This document shows, one piece after another, positions 53,525-64,000 of a DNA stretch of 64,000 bases. Under the pieces are notes generated by a model. That model was not told the DNA's origin and did no database searches. It was given only the letters and a program-made list of their open reading frames with translations. How positions within the stretch are numbered: position 1 is the stretch's first letter; every line of letters begins with the position of its first letter. A program made the translations under genes and the position numbers. Origin of the DNA: Magnaporthiopsis rhizophila (lineage: Eukaryota > Ascomycota > Sordariomycetes > Magnaporthales > Magnaporthaceae); contig PYSS01000092.1 in assembly GCA_003049465.1 (NCBI GenBank), positions 62,001 through 126,000 of the forward strand, given 5' to 3'.

Positions 53525-54639
53525 ATGGTATGCGAAAAGCCGCGAAACCGGTTCTCCGGAGATCCCCACAGGGGCTGCAACAAGGCATCTCGCAAAGTGA
53601 ACGTCGAAGCACACCAGGCCAGGCCTTTTGCTGACAGACAGGACAATCATAGGCTGCGACACCGTCCTCATCATTCAGGCCATCCTTTGGCGGCGGCGGA
53701 TCGACACGGAACTCGCCCTTCAGACGTCCAGAATCCCCAGCGTCCCCGTCACCTCTCCGCCAACAGCACACCACGCAACAGCACACCACACCCGTGGCAT
53801 CGCCGTCCCGACTCGGAACAACACCACCGGCCGCCGTACAAGGCCCCAGATTCGCCTACCAGTCGACAGCCACCCTCGCCACCGGCGGCCACCTGAGCAG
53901 CCCGTTTACGCCCAAGAGCCGGAGCAGCGGTGGCGGCGACTCGGCGACGACGCCTACCAACGCGCGGCCAAGCCTGAAGAGCGTGGCACCCAGGACAATG
54001 GGCAGCAACACGGCCATGTCGCAGCTGCCGCCTTCCCAGATGCGCATGCTGAGGGAGGGTTTCCAGATCCTGGACAGGGACAGCGACGGCATAGTCGGGC
54101 GGGAGGATGTAGCAGACATGCTGAACCAGCTAGGTATGTGTAGATCGACCTTTCCGCCCCGAGACGGACACAGGACGGGTGAATCTGACGTTAGCATTCA
54201 CAACAACCATCTTGCAGGCCTTCCGGCAAACCCGTCAGACGTTTCAGCCTTCTTCCCTGCGGGGTCGTCCTCGAGCATGTCGCTGGCCGTGTTTCTGAGC
54301 TCGCTCTCGGCGGTGCTGGTGGCAATGTCGCCGAGCGCCGAGTTGCTGTCGGCCTTCTCGGCCTTTGACGACGACGACAGTGGGCAGGTGGACCTGGCGG
54401 AGCTGCGAGATGCGCTGCTGCACACGGCGCCCGAGCCCGGCGAGCGGCCGTTGACCGAGGAAGAGATCGACCGCGTCATGGACGGCTTCACGGGTAGGCG
54501 GGCCTTCAGCAAGAACAACAGCCGGCCTGGCGGCCTGTCCAAGCGCGGCGAGGTCTTTCGGTACCAGGACTTTGTGCACTCCATAGTGGGGGGCAACGGG
54601 AATCCAGAGGCGGCTGCCTCGGAGGAGGACTCGTCCTGA
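53525..54639 (+). CDS. EF-hand protein, myosin regulatory light chain-like
   Basis: EF-hand proteins of this type bind the neck of type II myosin and act in contractile-ring or septum function. The model has three exons: exon 1 is the ATG alone (53525-53527), followed directly by GTATGC; exon 2 is 53653-54133 and exon 3 is 54218-54639. It gives 301 residues. The frame upstream of exon 2 is closed by TAG 53650, and no ATG lies in frame before the first EF-hand region, which forces this start. Residues 2-125 are Ser/Pro/Gln-rich. EF-hand 1 is intact with loop DRDSDGIVGRED near 142-153. A second loop-like DDDDSGQVDLAE lies near 211-222 and a third partial hand near FRYQDFVHSI. The long N-terminal extension is unusual for a light chain, so another EF-hand family remains possible. 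Confidence 0.8.
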
Positions 54640-57173
54640 CGGCTGTGCTATATGATAGGCGGGAATATAAAATGGGGTGGCGGGCCAAGGCTACGGTGGC
54701 AGTGATGCATCGGTGGGTTACTGTTTGCGACGCTACAGTGATTGGCCGGTCCACGATTAGGAATTGGGATGCACTGCAGCCGGGCAGCGTCCTGCAGTTT
54801 TTCGGGCTTATCAAACGAGGTGGCGGGTAATGGCGGGGTCGCCCAGTGTTTTCTTCATGTCATATTTTGTACAGATTTGTTTGAGTGGTCTTGGTTTGGT
54901 TCGGCGTCTTGGGGAGGGCGTGGCAGTGGCAGTGGCAGTGGGCGCTACCTGGTATGTAAAGGAGGCTTGGATACGAAGGCCGGGCGTTAAGCTCGGGACA
55001 AATCAAAGCAAACGCGACCAAAACTCCCAACAATCCATCTTCGGAACCCCTTCCGAAGCGTCACCCATGTCTAGGTCGGTAGGTTGGTACGTTATACGTT
55101 GTAGGCTATAGGTAAAGTACGTGCGCTTGTGTTTGTGCGACCTTGACTTTTTGTGAGATGGGTGAGATGATGATGGACTAACTCATGGGTGGTGAAACAA
55201 GGACCCCGTTGGGATCGGCAGAGAAAAATCCTGTCGACTGCACGTCTGCCGGAGGCAACTTGGCAGCCCCCGTCGTGGCCATCCTGCTTGGGTGTTGAAG
55301 GAGAAAAAAAAAAAAAAAACGGGCGGGCGGGCGGTAACGGTTTTTGGCGACTGTTGGGGCGTGCGTGGGCGTGTGGGTGCTGTGATAGGTGGCGTGTGTC
55401 GGGAGCGGGACGGGAGGCTTTTTCTTCACGTCTCTCTTTTTTTGCTGGCAGCCGCCGACGGGCGCCGGGGCGGTGGAGCTAACATGCCTGATGCCTGCTG
55501 CATGGATGCAGCTGCTTGTTGATCCCAGCCCGCCCATATCCAGAGGAACGCTCAACCCCAATCGTTACTTTGGATTTCCATTGGTCGACCCACAGAAGCT
55601 TCGAGAATCCAGTTGGCCGCCATGGGCTCTCCTCGCGGCCTGCTCACGCTGATCCTCATCCCTCATCAGCTCATCAGTTAGGCTTGCGAGGCATACATGC
55701 TGTATATACTGTCGGTTCCGGCTCTCTTCCCCGCCGAGCCATCCGTCCAAAGGGTACTTCGCACACACGAGGCGAGCTGTGGGTTGGCCGATGGATCCCA
55801 CCGCAGTCCCAGGACCGGACTTGCTTTCCGAGCCGTGCGCATCGAAAAGGAGCTAGCCAGGTCACCCTCGGGGCTTGTTATCTGTCATCAGGCAGTCCGC
55901 GTCGCTCTCCCCAGAGCGCCCCAGCTTTCTCGGACGGAATAGGAGAAAAGTGTAACTGGCGAGGGCTCGACGATGGCCACGTGCGCTCCAACCTCTCGGG
56001 TTAAGAATTGTCCTTGTCGTTGTAGGTTGCCGCGGCCGGCGGTGTTGCAGACAGCCAATGTCAATGTTTGTTTACTGCCGGCTCCTGCAACGCAGAGAGT
56101 GCGCATGGTGATTTGTCCCTGCGCTGAAAAAGGAGGAGGCTAGGTTGCATAAAAAAACTGGGCGTCAATCTTCCGCGACTGGCCCAGCCAGTCAAGAGAG
56201 TAAACAGAGAGTGCACATCGCTCGAGGCGGCTTTCTCTGTCTCTCCGCTCTCTTTTTTCCATGAGGTTGGGGCGCTGGCAACGGAGCCACCAAACATGCC
56301 TGGTGTCTTCAGCAACAAACCCCTGTAGGCCTGTTAGCGTAATGGCAATGGTGGCGGGGAGTCCAAAGTGGGGGATGACATGCGCGGTAGTCGTGACTCT
56401 CGGGCTGCTGCCAATGTGCGCGGGTCCACATGTCCCCGGTACAAAAAATAAGTTCCATGGGTGTGGGTTAATGGGATTGTCGGATGTCCAGTTGTGGAGG
56501 CGGAGGAGCAGCGAAGAAGAGAGGGAGAGAGAGCCAGCCTGGTGGCCCCCTGTGACGAATTTGGGCTTTGCACAGGCGAGCTGATAATTTGCTGGCACCT
56601 AACATAATTCCTTTTTTATTTTTTCTTTTTTCCATTTTGACTGGAGGGCCTATCAAAAATTCACCGTCCTTCTCGAGCCTTGCTTGTCCAGTTCTGCTTG
56701 TGTCCTCTTCTGTCGTGTTCGTTGTCCTTCTCTGGCACCCAGAAAAATCGGAAGCGAAGTTTCTGTCCACCTCCACGCCCACAGCATTCCTCAACCCAAA
56801 AGCGCCCACAGCACGCCGCACACCCAATTCACTGCGGCCCAGCAGCCATTATTGCTTTCCCACATATTGCCATCCGACCGCCACATCGCTCAACCGACGC
56901 CAGGAGGGCGAGACGGAAAATAAGCCAAATAAAATTATAGAAGGGAAAAAAACCCCGCCCGTCCTACCCGGCCAGCCGGCAAAACTCACTGAGCGACAAC
57001 GGCCCTCTGTTCGGCGCTTCAGTGCTGCCGCCTCTTTGTCTGCTTTAATGCAGCTCTGAGTCCGGGTTGACCTTGCTGTTCGGCTTGGTGGCCACCGCTA
57101 CAATTAACCAAAGGTCTTAAGAGGTTCTAGCAAATTCCTCAGCGGCTGCTCCGTCCGGTCCGAACAACTCCAA
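54640..57173. other. Intergenic region upstream of the TPR/J gene
   Basis: 2.5 kb with no supported gene. It holds the 3' flank of the EF-hand gene, an A17 run near 55303 and the promoter and leader of the TPR/J gene. The open frames seen are short and motif-free. Confidence 0.5.
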
Positions 57174-59514
57174 ATGAAGTTTTTCGGCAAGAAAACGTCC
57201 AAGAAAACGCAGCCACCGGACAGCGGCGAAGAAGAGGACGACTTCTCCCACTCGGAGCCTTCCTCGCCCGCAAAGGGCCCCTCCCGCTCTCACACAAAAT
57301 CTCCCTCAAAACTCGCCGCCACCACCACCAAGTCGTCCGCCACCAAACCGCCCACCGCACAAGCCGCCGCACCACCTTCACCTGCGCAAAGCCCGCAGCC
57401 GCAGCACCAGCAGCAGCAGCAGGCCTCGCCCCGCGAACAGAAGCCGCGCACTTCCCGCTCGTTTGGCCGGCACTCGACCGATCCGGGCTCCTCGAGGCGG
57501 TCCAAAAAGATCGACCCCGACACCCACCCGCTGAACCTGCCTCCCGAGCAGCGGAAGCGCTACTCGGCCATGTCCAACATGTCGGCCAACCGCGACTCCA
57601 TGGACGTCGACAAGGAGCCCATCAACGGGGCCACCCCGTCGCCCAAGCCTGCTGCTGCCCCAAAGCCCCAGCCTGCCCAACCTGCGGCTGCCTCGGCATC
57701 ATCAGCAGCGGCCTCCAGCCATACAAACGGCGTCCCCGAGCCCAAGGAGACCGTCCCCGTACCGCCCCCTCATACATCTCCGGCCCCGACGCCAGCAGAT
57801 GAGGCTGAGGCCTTCAAGGCCCTTGGAAATAGATTTTTCAAGGATAGGGAGTATCACCGTGCAATCGCTGAGTATACGAAGGGTATGTATTTGTCATTTC
57901 TTTTCTTTTTTTTTTTTTTCTCTCACTTTCCCGCTTCGACACCTCACAATGTCGACAACCTGAAAGACCCCACCAGACGCAATGCTGATTCCAACTCTAC
58001 GCGCACCACAGCCGTCAACCTGGTTCCCGACTCTCCAGTCTTTCTGAGCAATCGGGCTGCTGCCTACATGTTGGCTGGAAAGCACGAGGATGCGTTAGAA
58101 GATTGCAAACGGTCCATCGAACTGGACCCAGGAAACCCCAAGACCCTTCTCCGGTTAGCTCGCATCTACACCAACCTGGGCCAGCCTGAAGATGCCATCG
58201 CAACCTTCAACCGCATCCGGCCCGCCCCCTCGCTCAAGGACACAGCCCCCGCCCGCGAAATGTTGCAGCACGTCAAGTCGGCTCAGGATGCTCTCAGGAG
58301 CGGCGCGAGCTCCATGGTGCTTCGCGCCCTCGACATGGCCGAGCGGCACCTGGGCATCGGCGCCCTCAAGCCTCGCAAGTGGCAGCTCATGCGTGGCGAG
58401 GCCCTGCTCAAGATGGGCGACGTCAACTCGCTCGGCGAGGTGCAGAACGTGGCCATGTCACTCCTGCGGGGCAACAACCAGGACCCTGAAGCCCTTGTGC
58501 TCCGCGGTCGGGCCCTGTACTCGCAGGGTGAGAACGACAAGGCCGTGCAGCACTTCCGCAAGGCCGTCAGTCTCGACCCAGACTTCAAGGACGCCGTCAA
58601 GTGGCTCAGGGTGGTCCAGAAGCTCGACCGCATGAAGGAGGAGGGCAACATCGAGTACAAGAGCGGCCGGTGGCAGAATGCCGTCGACAAGTACACGGCA
58701 GCCCTTGACGTCGACCCCAACAACAAGGGCACCAACTCCAAGATTCTGCAGAACCGGGCCCTGGCCTTCACCAAGCTGCGGATGCACGACCAAGCCATTG
58801 CTGACTGCGACAAGGCCCTGGCCCTGGACCCCAGCTATATCAAAGCTCGCAAGACCAAGGCCAACGCCCTCGGGCTGGCCGACAGGTGGGAGGAGGCTGC
58901 CCGGGAATGGAAGGCACTCTCGGAGCTGGACCCGGAGGACCGCAGCCTAAGGCATGAACTCAGGAAAGCCGAGATGGAACTCAAGAAGAGTCAGCGCAAG
59001 GATTACTACAAGATCCTCGGCGTGCCTAAAGATGCCGACGATAAAGAAATCAAAAAGGCTTACCGGAAACTCGCCGTCATCCATCACCCGGACAAGAATC
59101 CAGGCGATGAGGCGGCCGAGGCGCGATTCAAGGATATTGGAGAAGCATACGAGACCTTGAGCGACCCTCAGTAAGTTCACCTCGGAACTCTAGAGACCTC
59201 GGAACACCCGAAAGAAAAGACCAAAAAAAAAAAAAAAAGTTCCCGATATAACTAACCAGCATTTGTCAAACAGGAAACGGGCCCGGTACGACAGCGGTGA
59301 CGACCTGGTCGACCCTTCTGACATGTTTGGCGGCGGCGGCGGCATGCACGGCGGCATCGACCCCGAGGTACTCTTTAGCATGATGGGCAACAGCGGCGCT
59401 TTCGGTGGCGGTGGCGGGGGTGGCTTCCCTGGCGGCGCAAGCTTCAACTTCAACGCCGGGGGAGCCGGCGGCCCCCGCCAGCGCGGATACCCGGGTGGTT
59501 TCCAGTACTCTTGA
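57174..59514 (+). CDS. TPR and J-domain co-chaperone (DNAJC7/TPR2-like)
   Basis: DNAJC7-type proteins use TPRs to hold Hsp70 and Hsp90 and a J domain to stimulate Hsp70 ATPase, in the cytosol. Exons 57174-57882, 58012-59170 and 59274-59514 give 702 residues. Residues 1-205 are disordered and basic (MKFFGKKTSKKTQPPDSGEE). TPR units begin at EAFKALGNRFFKDREYHRAI near 213 and continue (NRAAAYMLAGKHEDALEDCK, LRGRALYSQGENDKAVQHFR, NRALAFTKLRMHDQAIADCD). The J domain is at about 566-625 with HPD in VIHHPDKNPGD. A Gly-rich tail follows, ending GGFQYS at TGA 59512. Intron 1 (129 nt) is a multiple of three without a stop, so retention would stay in frame. The frame remains open beyond the TGA. Confidence 0.93.
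57883..58011 (+). other. In-frame, stop-free intron 1 of the TPR/J gene
   Basis: 129 nt, donor GTATGT, acceptor CACAG. If retained it would insert 43 residues (starting MYLSFLFFFFF) into the first TPR. Homology of the flanking TPR supports removal. Confidence 0.8.
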
Positions 59515-59952
59515 CAACCCAGGCGTGATGAAGCTGACGATGGAGACGACAGCTCTGATTCTGGCGCCTCGTCCCGTTTCGAGGGAGAGGCCTGGGGCAC
59601 CCGGGGCTACGATCCGTATTCTGACTCGGAGGGCGAGAGCTTCCACCGCGGATCAGCCCATGGGCACACGACGGACCAAGAGCAGGCGCAGGGCGGGTGG
59701 GAGGAGAGAAACATGCACGCGGCCGAAACACGCGACAACAAAGGCAGCTCCGCGGCTGCCCGGGACCGCTACGAGCGGAAGCTTGCCCGGATCCGAAAGG
59801 CCTGGCCCTGGCTTCTCGGCGCCGCCGTGCTCCTCCCGCCCAACCTTGTTGCTTTTATAATCTTGGCGTGTGGTGTCATGTATGTCTTGAGCGTGGCCTC
59901 GGCTAGATTGGCCGTGGACCGAGACCGTCGTCGCACGGGAGACTCTCACTAA
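59515..59952 (+). CDS. In-frame acidic and membrane-segment ORF after the TPR/J stop
   Basis: The exon 3 frame of the TPR/J gene continues beyond TGA 59512 for 145 sense codons to TAA 59950. It encodes an acidic stretch (RRDEADDGDDSSDSGASS, then YDPYSDSEGESF), a basic segment (RDRYERKLARIRKAWPW) and hydrophobic segments (LLGAAVLLPPNLVAFIILAC, continuing GVMYVLSVASA) before a basic tail. The first in-frame ATG is 59713, giving 79 residues with the membrane part. A 48-nt intron from GTACTC (59505) to GACAG (59552), with a CTGAC branch site, would remove the TGA and fuse the two in frame. Separate gene, alternative splicing or readthrough are all possible; the family is not recognised. Confidence 0.55.
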   Translation, partial: QPRRDEADDGDDSSDSGASSRFEGEAWGTRGYDPYSDSEGESFHRGSAHGHTTDQEQAQGGWEERNMHAAETRDNKGSSAAARDRYERKLARIRKAWPWLLGAAVLLPPNLVAFIILACGVMYVLSVASARLAVDRDRRRTGDSH

Positions 59953-61254
59953 AGGAAAAAAAGGACTCCCGTCTTTTTGTTTCCTCCCCATTTCGCGGCC
60001 TCACAAGTCGGGACGCACAGACTAGCGCGCACACCATCCTGCTTTTTAATTCTTGCTTCTTGTTCTTGTTTTCTAGAAAGATGTAGCACGTGAGGGGGGA
60101 GGGAACACAACTCATCGTCACCCATAGACAGCACATTTTCTTTTTTTATTCTTTCTCTGCCTCTTTTCCTCGTCCTCTTCCTCTCCCTGTTCCTCTCCCT
60201 CTTCCTCTTTCCGCTTTTCCCACATCATCATTCTCGCTTTCATGCACGGTCTCATCAACACGACATTGGGCGTTGGCAAGGAAAGGCGGGGACTTCGGCT
60301 GTGTGGCTTTTCTTGCAACGATCCCCTGGGTACCCATTTCATTCTTCTCACGTGTCATAATTTCCTAGTTAGATGTTGGAAGGTCGAAGGTGTCAATTGG
60401 AAGACACTGGGCATTTCTGGAATAAACACAAAATGCCGACAGTTTCTATTTTTTTTTTTTTTTTTTTCCCTGCTATGGCCTGCGTAGTCGCTCATGATGA
60501 GCTTGTTTTGTTTTGTGATTTGCCAGCCGCGTGGCTTATACCCCAGGGTACAAGTACATCCACGATGGACTCGTTGTCCGTACTGTGGCTGTCCCTCCAT
60601 ACCCATAAATGCACAAATCCCAGTCTCTGTCGTGAGTGCTTCATTACCATCAGAGAATGCAACTTCATTTACGAACGAACAGCCACATCAAGCTTATGCA
60701 TAAATAAATCAGTAACCTCGCCGCAGCCTTGTCGTAGCTGGATCCTTGCGATTGCTCAGCTCGTACTGTGTCGCCGTCTGAAGAGCACGGTCCCACACAG
60801 TTCTCGAAACAAGCGTGTGTCCTTTGCGGAGAACGGAGTCAGCGTCCCCACCCATCTTGCGACCGTCTGCATTCACCCCTGCCCAAATTTTTGGGAGGCC
60901 ACGGTGGACGATTCCGAGTCTGGACTTGCGCCGGCTGAAAGCGCCAGGAACGCTCATCATTTGGACGGCCACATATACATCATCATCCTCTCTCGCACCC
61001 CGACTCTCGCACAGAAATCCGAGTAGTCTTTACTTCAAGACAACATAACAACTTACGGGGCCTGGCTGCGCATGGTGGTATAGCATCGCACACGCTAGTT
61101 ATCTGTTCTCCCTCGTCTTCCAAACCATCCCCGCGCCGAGCATTTCTACCACGACATCCAAGAGAGAACCAGATCGCGCTATCGTCGAGGCTTGCTTGGC
61201 GGCACCATCCAGCAGCGCCGCCGCTGAGGAGGCTCGCCGCGCCCGCTCAAGAAG
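59953..61254. other. Intergenic region upstream of SEC63
   Basis: 1.3 kb with an (TTCC/TCTCC)-rich pyrimidine tract (60140-60220) and a T18 run near 60450. It should contain the SEC63 promoter. No gene is seen. Confidence 0.55.
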
Positions 61255-63526
61255 ATGAGCGACTACTCATACGACGAGGAGGGCCACCTCTGGCCCTTCT
61301 TCGTCTTCACGCTGACCACCATCGTCACGCTGCCCCTCACATACGTGCTCGTCAACCGGACGCGGGACCCGGCAGCTTCCTTCCCTCGTATCAAGACAGA
61401 CTATGCGCCCAAACACAGCGGCATCGTCAAGGCCGCCAAGTCGGCCGAGAAGCGGCGCCACCGCAGGCTCGGTCTGGCCTTCTTCGTCATTGCCGGCTGG
61501 GCCATCATGGGCTACATGCTCTACCTCATCAGCATCACCGAGGCGCCCAACCACAAGCTCTGGAACCCCTACGACATCCTGGGTCTCTCCGAGGTACGCA
61601 CATTCCCGCCCCGCCTCCAATGTAGTGTGCTGTGATTTGTGTCGCCGTTCCGACTGACTTTGTTTCCCCGCCCGCAGAGCGCCTCCGAGAAACTCATCAA
61701 GAAGACGTACAAGGACCTGTCGCGCAGGCTACACCCTGACAAGGTCAAGCCCGATCCCGCTAAGAATGAGACGATTGAGTCGTTGAACGACAAGTATGTC
61801 GAGATCTCCAAAGCCTACCAGGCGCTCACGGACGAGGATGTGAGGAACAACTACATCCAGTTCGGCCACCCCGACGGCAAGCAGAGCTTCAGCATCAACA
61901 TCGCACTGCCCAAGGCCATTGTCTCGGACGGCAACGGCAAGTACGTCCTCCTCGTCTACTTCATGCTTTTTGGCATCATGCTCCCGTACCTGGTCGGGTC
62001 TTGGTGGTATGGCACCCAGAAGAGATCCAAAGAGGGTCCCCTCATGGAGAGCGCGAACCGGCTGTTCATCGAGTATGAGGACGACATCGACGAGGGCGGC
62101 GTCGTCTCTGCCCTGAGCACTGGCAAGGAGTTCGAGGAGATCTTCAAGGGCCACAATGCGGATTCTGGTCTCGCCAAGATCGAATCCAGGATCACCGCGG
62201 CCGGCGAGACGTCACCTTTTGCTGCTGGCATGTCTCTGAAGGAGAAGGAGAAGCTGGAGGATCTCGACAACGGCGTGAGGCGCAAGGTGCTGGCTCTCCT
62301 GTGGGCATACCTGGGCCGCATCGAGCTTGACGATAATAAGCTCACCAAGGCCAAGCTCGAGGTTGGCCCCATCGCGCACTCACTCACCAAGTCTTTCACC
62401 GCTATCGCCCTCGCCTATGGTAACACGGCGCCGATATTGTCGTCCTACTACGCCAGCCAGATCCTCATCCAAGCCATCCCTCCCAAGTCGTCCCCGCTCC
62501 TGCAGCTGCCCAACTTCAGCCCGACCATTGTGAAGGCCATTGAGGGTGACTCCAAGGTCCGCACCAGCGTCCAGAGGTTCATGGACCAGCCGGACGCCAA
62601 GCGCCGCAGCCTCGCTGTCGGCAAGGGCCTCCTGACCGAGGCCGAGTACAAGACTGCCGTCGACGTGGCCAAGCAGCTTCCCTACTTCCGTGTCGCCAAG
62701 GCCTTCTTCAAGGTGACGGGCGAGAAGTTCATCATCCCGTCCTCGCTCGTTACCCTGGTTGTCAAGGGCCGCTTCGTGCCGCCCGGAAGCGAAAACGTGC
62801 CAGCCATCAAGGACTTTGACCTGGAGGATGTCGACCCGGCCGAGGACGATCTGGACGCAATCCTGGGCCGCAAGAAGAGGCAGGTTGGCAAGGACGAGAA
62901 GGGCAAGCCCATCTTCGAGGTCGTCGATGACAAGCCCATTGTGCCTCCCCTGGTTTTTGCACCCTACTTTGCGCGCGACTACTCCCCGCGTTGGCACGTC
63001 TTCCTCACCGACTCGAAGCAGGGCAAGATGGCCGTGCCGCCATTCACTTTTGCGCAGTTTGACCGCCCCATCTTCAAGGAGGACGGCAAGACCCCGACGT
63101 ATGAGATGCAGACCCTCAAGGCTCAGTTCCAGGCACCGCCTCAGTCCGGCCACTACACATTCGTCATGCACGTAGTCTGTGACAGCTATGTCGGCTTCGA
63201 CACTAAGATGGAGGTCACACTTGTCGTCGAGGAGACCAGCAGGGCGGAGGAGATGTCGGACGATGACGATATCAGCGAGCCTGACGAGGGTAAGTCCGCG
63301 TACTTTTCGCTTGCGACTGTTTCAGCTTCACTTTCTGCACTGGTACTAACTAACATTTACTCCAGACTCCATCGCTGGCATCATGAACGCGGCCAAGGGC
63401 GGTGCTCCTCCTCCTCGCAGGAGGAAAAAGGACGAGTCGGATGACGACTCGGACGAGGAGAGCGGCACGGAGGAGGAGGTTGAGGATACGAGCGACACAA
63501 ACACTGATACCGAAGATGAGTCGTGA
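61255..63526 (+). CDS. SEC63: Sec63, ER translocation J-protein
   Basis: Sec63 recruits the luminal Hsp70 BiP to the Sec61 channel for post-translational import into the endoplasmic reticulum. Exons 61255-61593, 61678-63289 and 63366-63526 give 703 residues, near the usual length (663 in yeast). Order: short luminal N-terminus (MSDYSYDEEGHLWPFF), membrane helix at about 14-34, helix 2 near 72-94, J domain starting NPYDILGLSE (104) with HPD at 132-134, helix 3 at 202-222 (YVLLVYFMLFGIMLPYLVG), then the cytosolic Brl/Sec63 domain to about 640 and a highly acidic tail (DESDDDSDEESGTEEEVEDT) that in yeast binds Sec62. Both introns (84 and 76 nt) fit phase, the second with branch site ACTAAC. Confidence 0.97.
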
Positions 63527-64000
63527 CACGATTAACAAACCGAGGGATACAAAATGGGGGTAATTCACACAAAGAATGGTTGAATACCAAAGCGAACTGC
63601 AAATCTTTGCTGCCATTGAGCGGGCCCGGGACCCGTTTTGACCGGTTGTTCTGTTTAATTCACCCTTCCCCTTGCTTGACGGTGGCTGTTGTTGCGTCTC
63701 GGCACGACTTATATTGCATTATTTCCAGCGTAACTGACTAGATTCTCCCCTTCCCAACATCCCTCCCCTGATTGTCCAATTCTCCTCCTGTAAATATCGC
63801 CTCTTGTGTTTATTATTTCTTGTTATCGTCGTCGCGGGTTTTCATCCCCGCAAGACATGGGCTATACGGCGTTTGTTCGTCTCCCTCTCCTAGTACAAAC
63901 CAACTCTCCTTGTTACAACCCCAGACGGGTACTTGTATACTTGCTCCTCTGTCCCCACTTGGATTCCTGATACACATATATGGCACTACTGGCTCCAGTT
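63527..64000. other. 3' flank of SEC63 to the window edge
   Basis: 474 bases of pyrimidine-rich, noncoding sequence containing the SEC63 3' region. No gene is seen before the edge. Confidence 0.6.

Noticed and set aside
1..64000. CRISPR arrays, integrated viruses, transposase or reverse-transcriptase genes
   Set aside because: None seen. The window is eukaryotic, and no transposase, integrase or polymerase motif was recognised in any frame.

Overview
This window is nuclear DNA from a filamentous ascomycete (Pezizomycotina, most likely a Sordariomycete; inferred). Coding sequence is GC-rich and exons are interrupted by short introns, mostly 68-130 nt, with GTRNGY-type donors and CTRAC-type branch sites. 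Gene products include fungal forms of STM1, AFI1, Mediator Med10, ARL2, Sec63 and a Yap-type bZIP. There are no operons; gene orientation is mixed and intergenic spaces are long (up to about 6 kb). I rebuilt splice structures from codon phase and protein-family knowledge, so exon ends are predictions, although phases agree throughout each model.

Layout. 1-6334: no gene recognised. 6335-7794 (-): sideroflexin. 9208-11185 (+): MFS transporter. 11708-12709 (-): Ser/Arg/Pro-rich hypothetical protein. 14137-15913 (-): STM1-like ribosome preservation factor, six exons. 15914-19989: 4 kb without a recognised gene, holding a cluster of AAAACGCAA motifs and long homopolymers. 19990-21538 (-): Yap/Pap1-type bZIP factor. 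21539-27645: 6.1 kb divergent intergenic region. 27646-30024 (+): basic nuclear protein with a KEN box. 31061-31767 (+): MED10, followed in the same frame by a membrane-protein ORF (31768-32652). 33665-38944 (-): 1563-residue protein with C-terminal gelsolin-like repeats. 39982-41206 (-): ARL2. 42963-46154 (+): large protein with a C-terminal GNAT domain. 47020-48251 (+): S-formylglutathione hydrolase. 48959-51702 (-): AFI1-like DENN protein. 53525-54639 (+): myosin regulatory light chain-like EF-hand protein. 57174-59514 (+): TPR/J-domain co-chaperone, again followed in frame by a membrane ORF (59515-59952). 61255-63526 (+): SEC63.

Most genes are housekeeping: mitochondrial carrier, translation, transcription, small-GTPase and polarity control, cytoskeleton, formaldehyde detoxification, and chaperone and ER translocation. 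They are not a metabolite cluster or a mobile island. The most unusual observation is that two unrelated soluble proteins (Med10 and the TPR/J protein) each end at one stop codon and are followed, in the same frame, by an open frame with no early ATG that encodes hydrophobic membrane segments. Stop readthrough, alternative splicing, or a hidden 5' exon of an independent gene could each explain this. Other points are a cluster of TGCGTTTT/AAAACGCA octamers repeated at three sites, a GC-AG intron in AFI1 that is in frame if retained, a first coding exon consisting only of ATG, and two homopolymer blocks, one containing an N, that look like assembly trouble spots.
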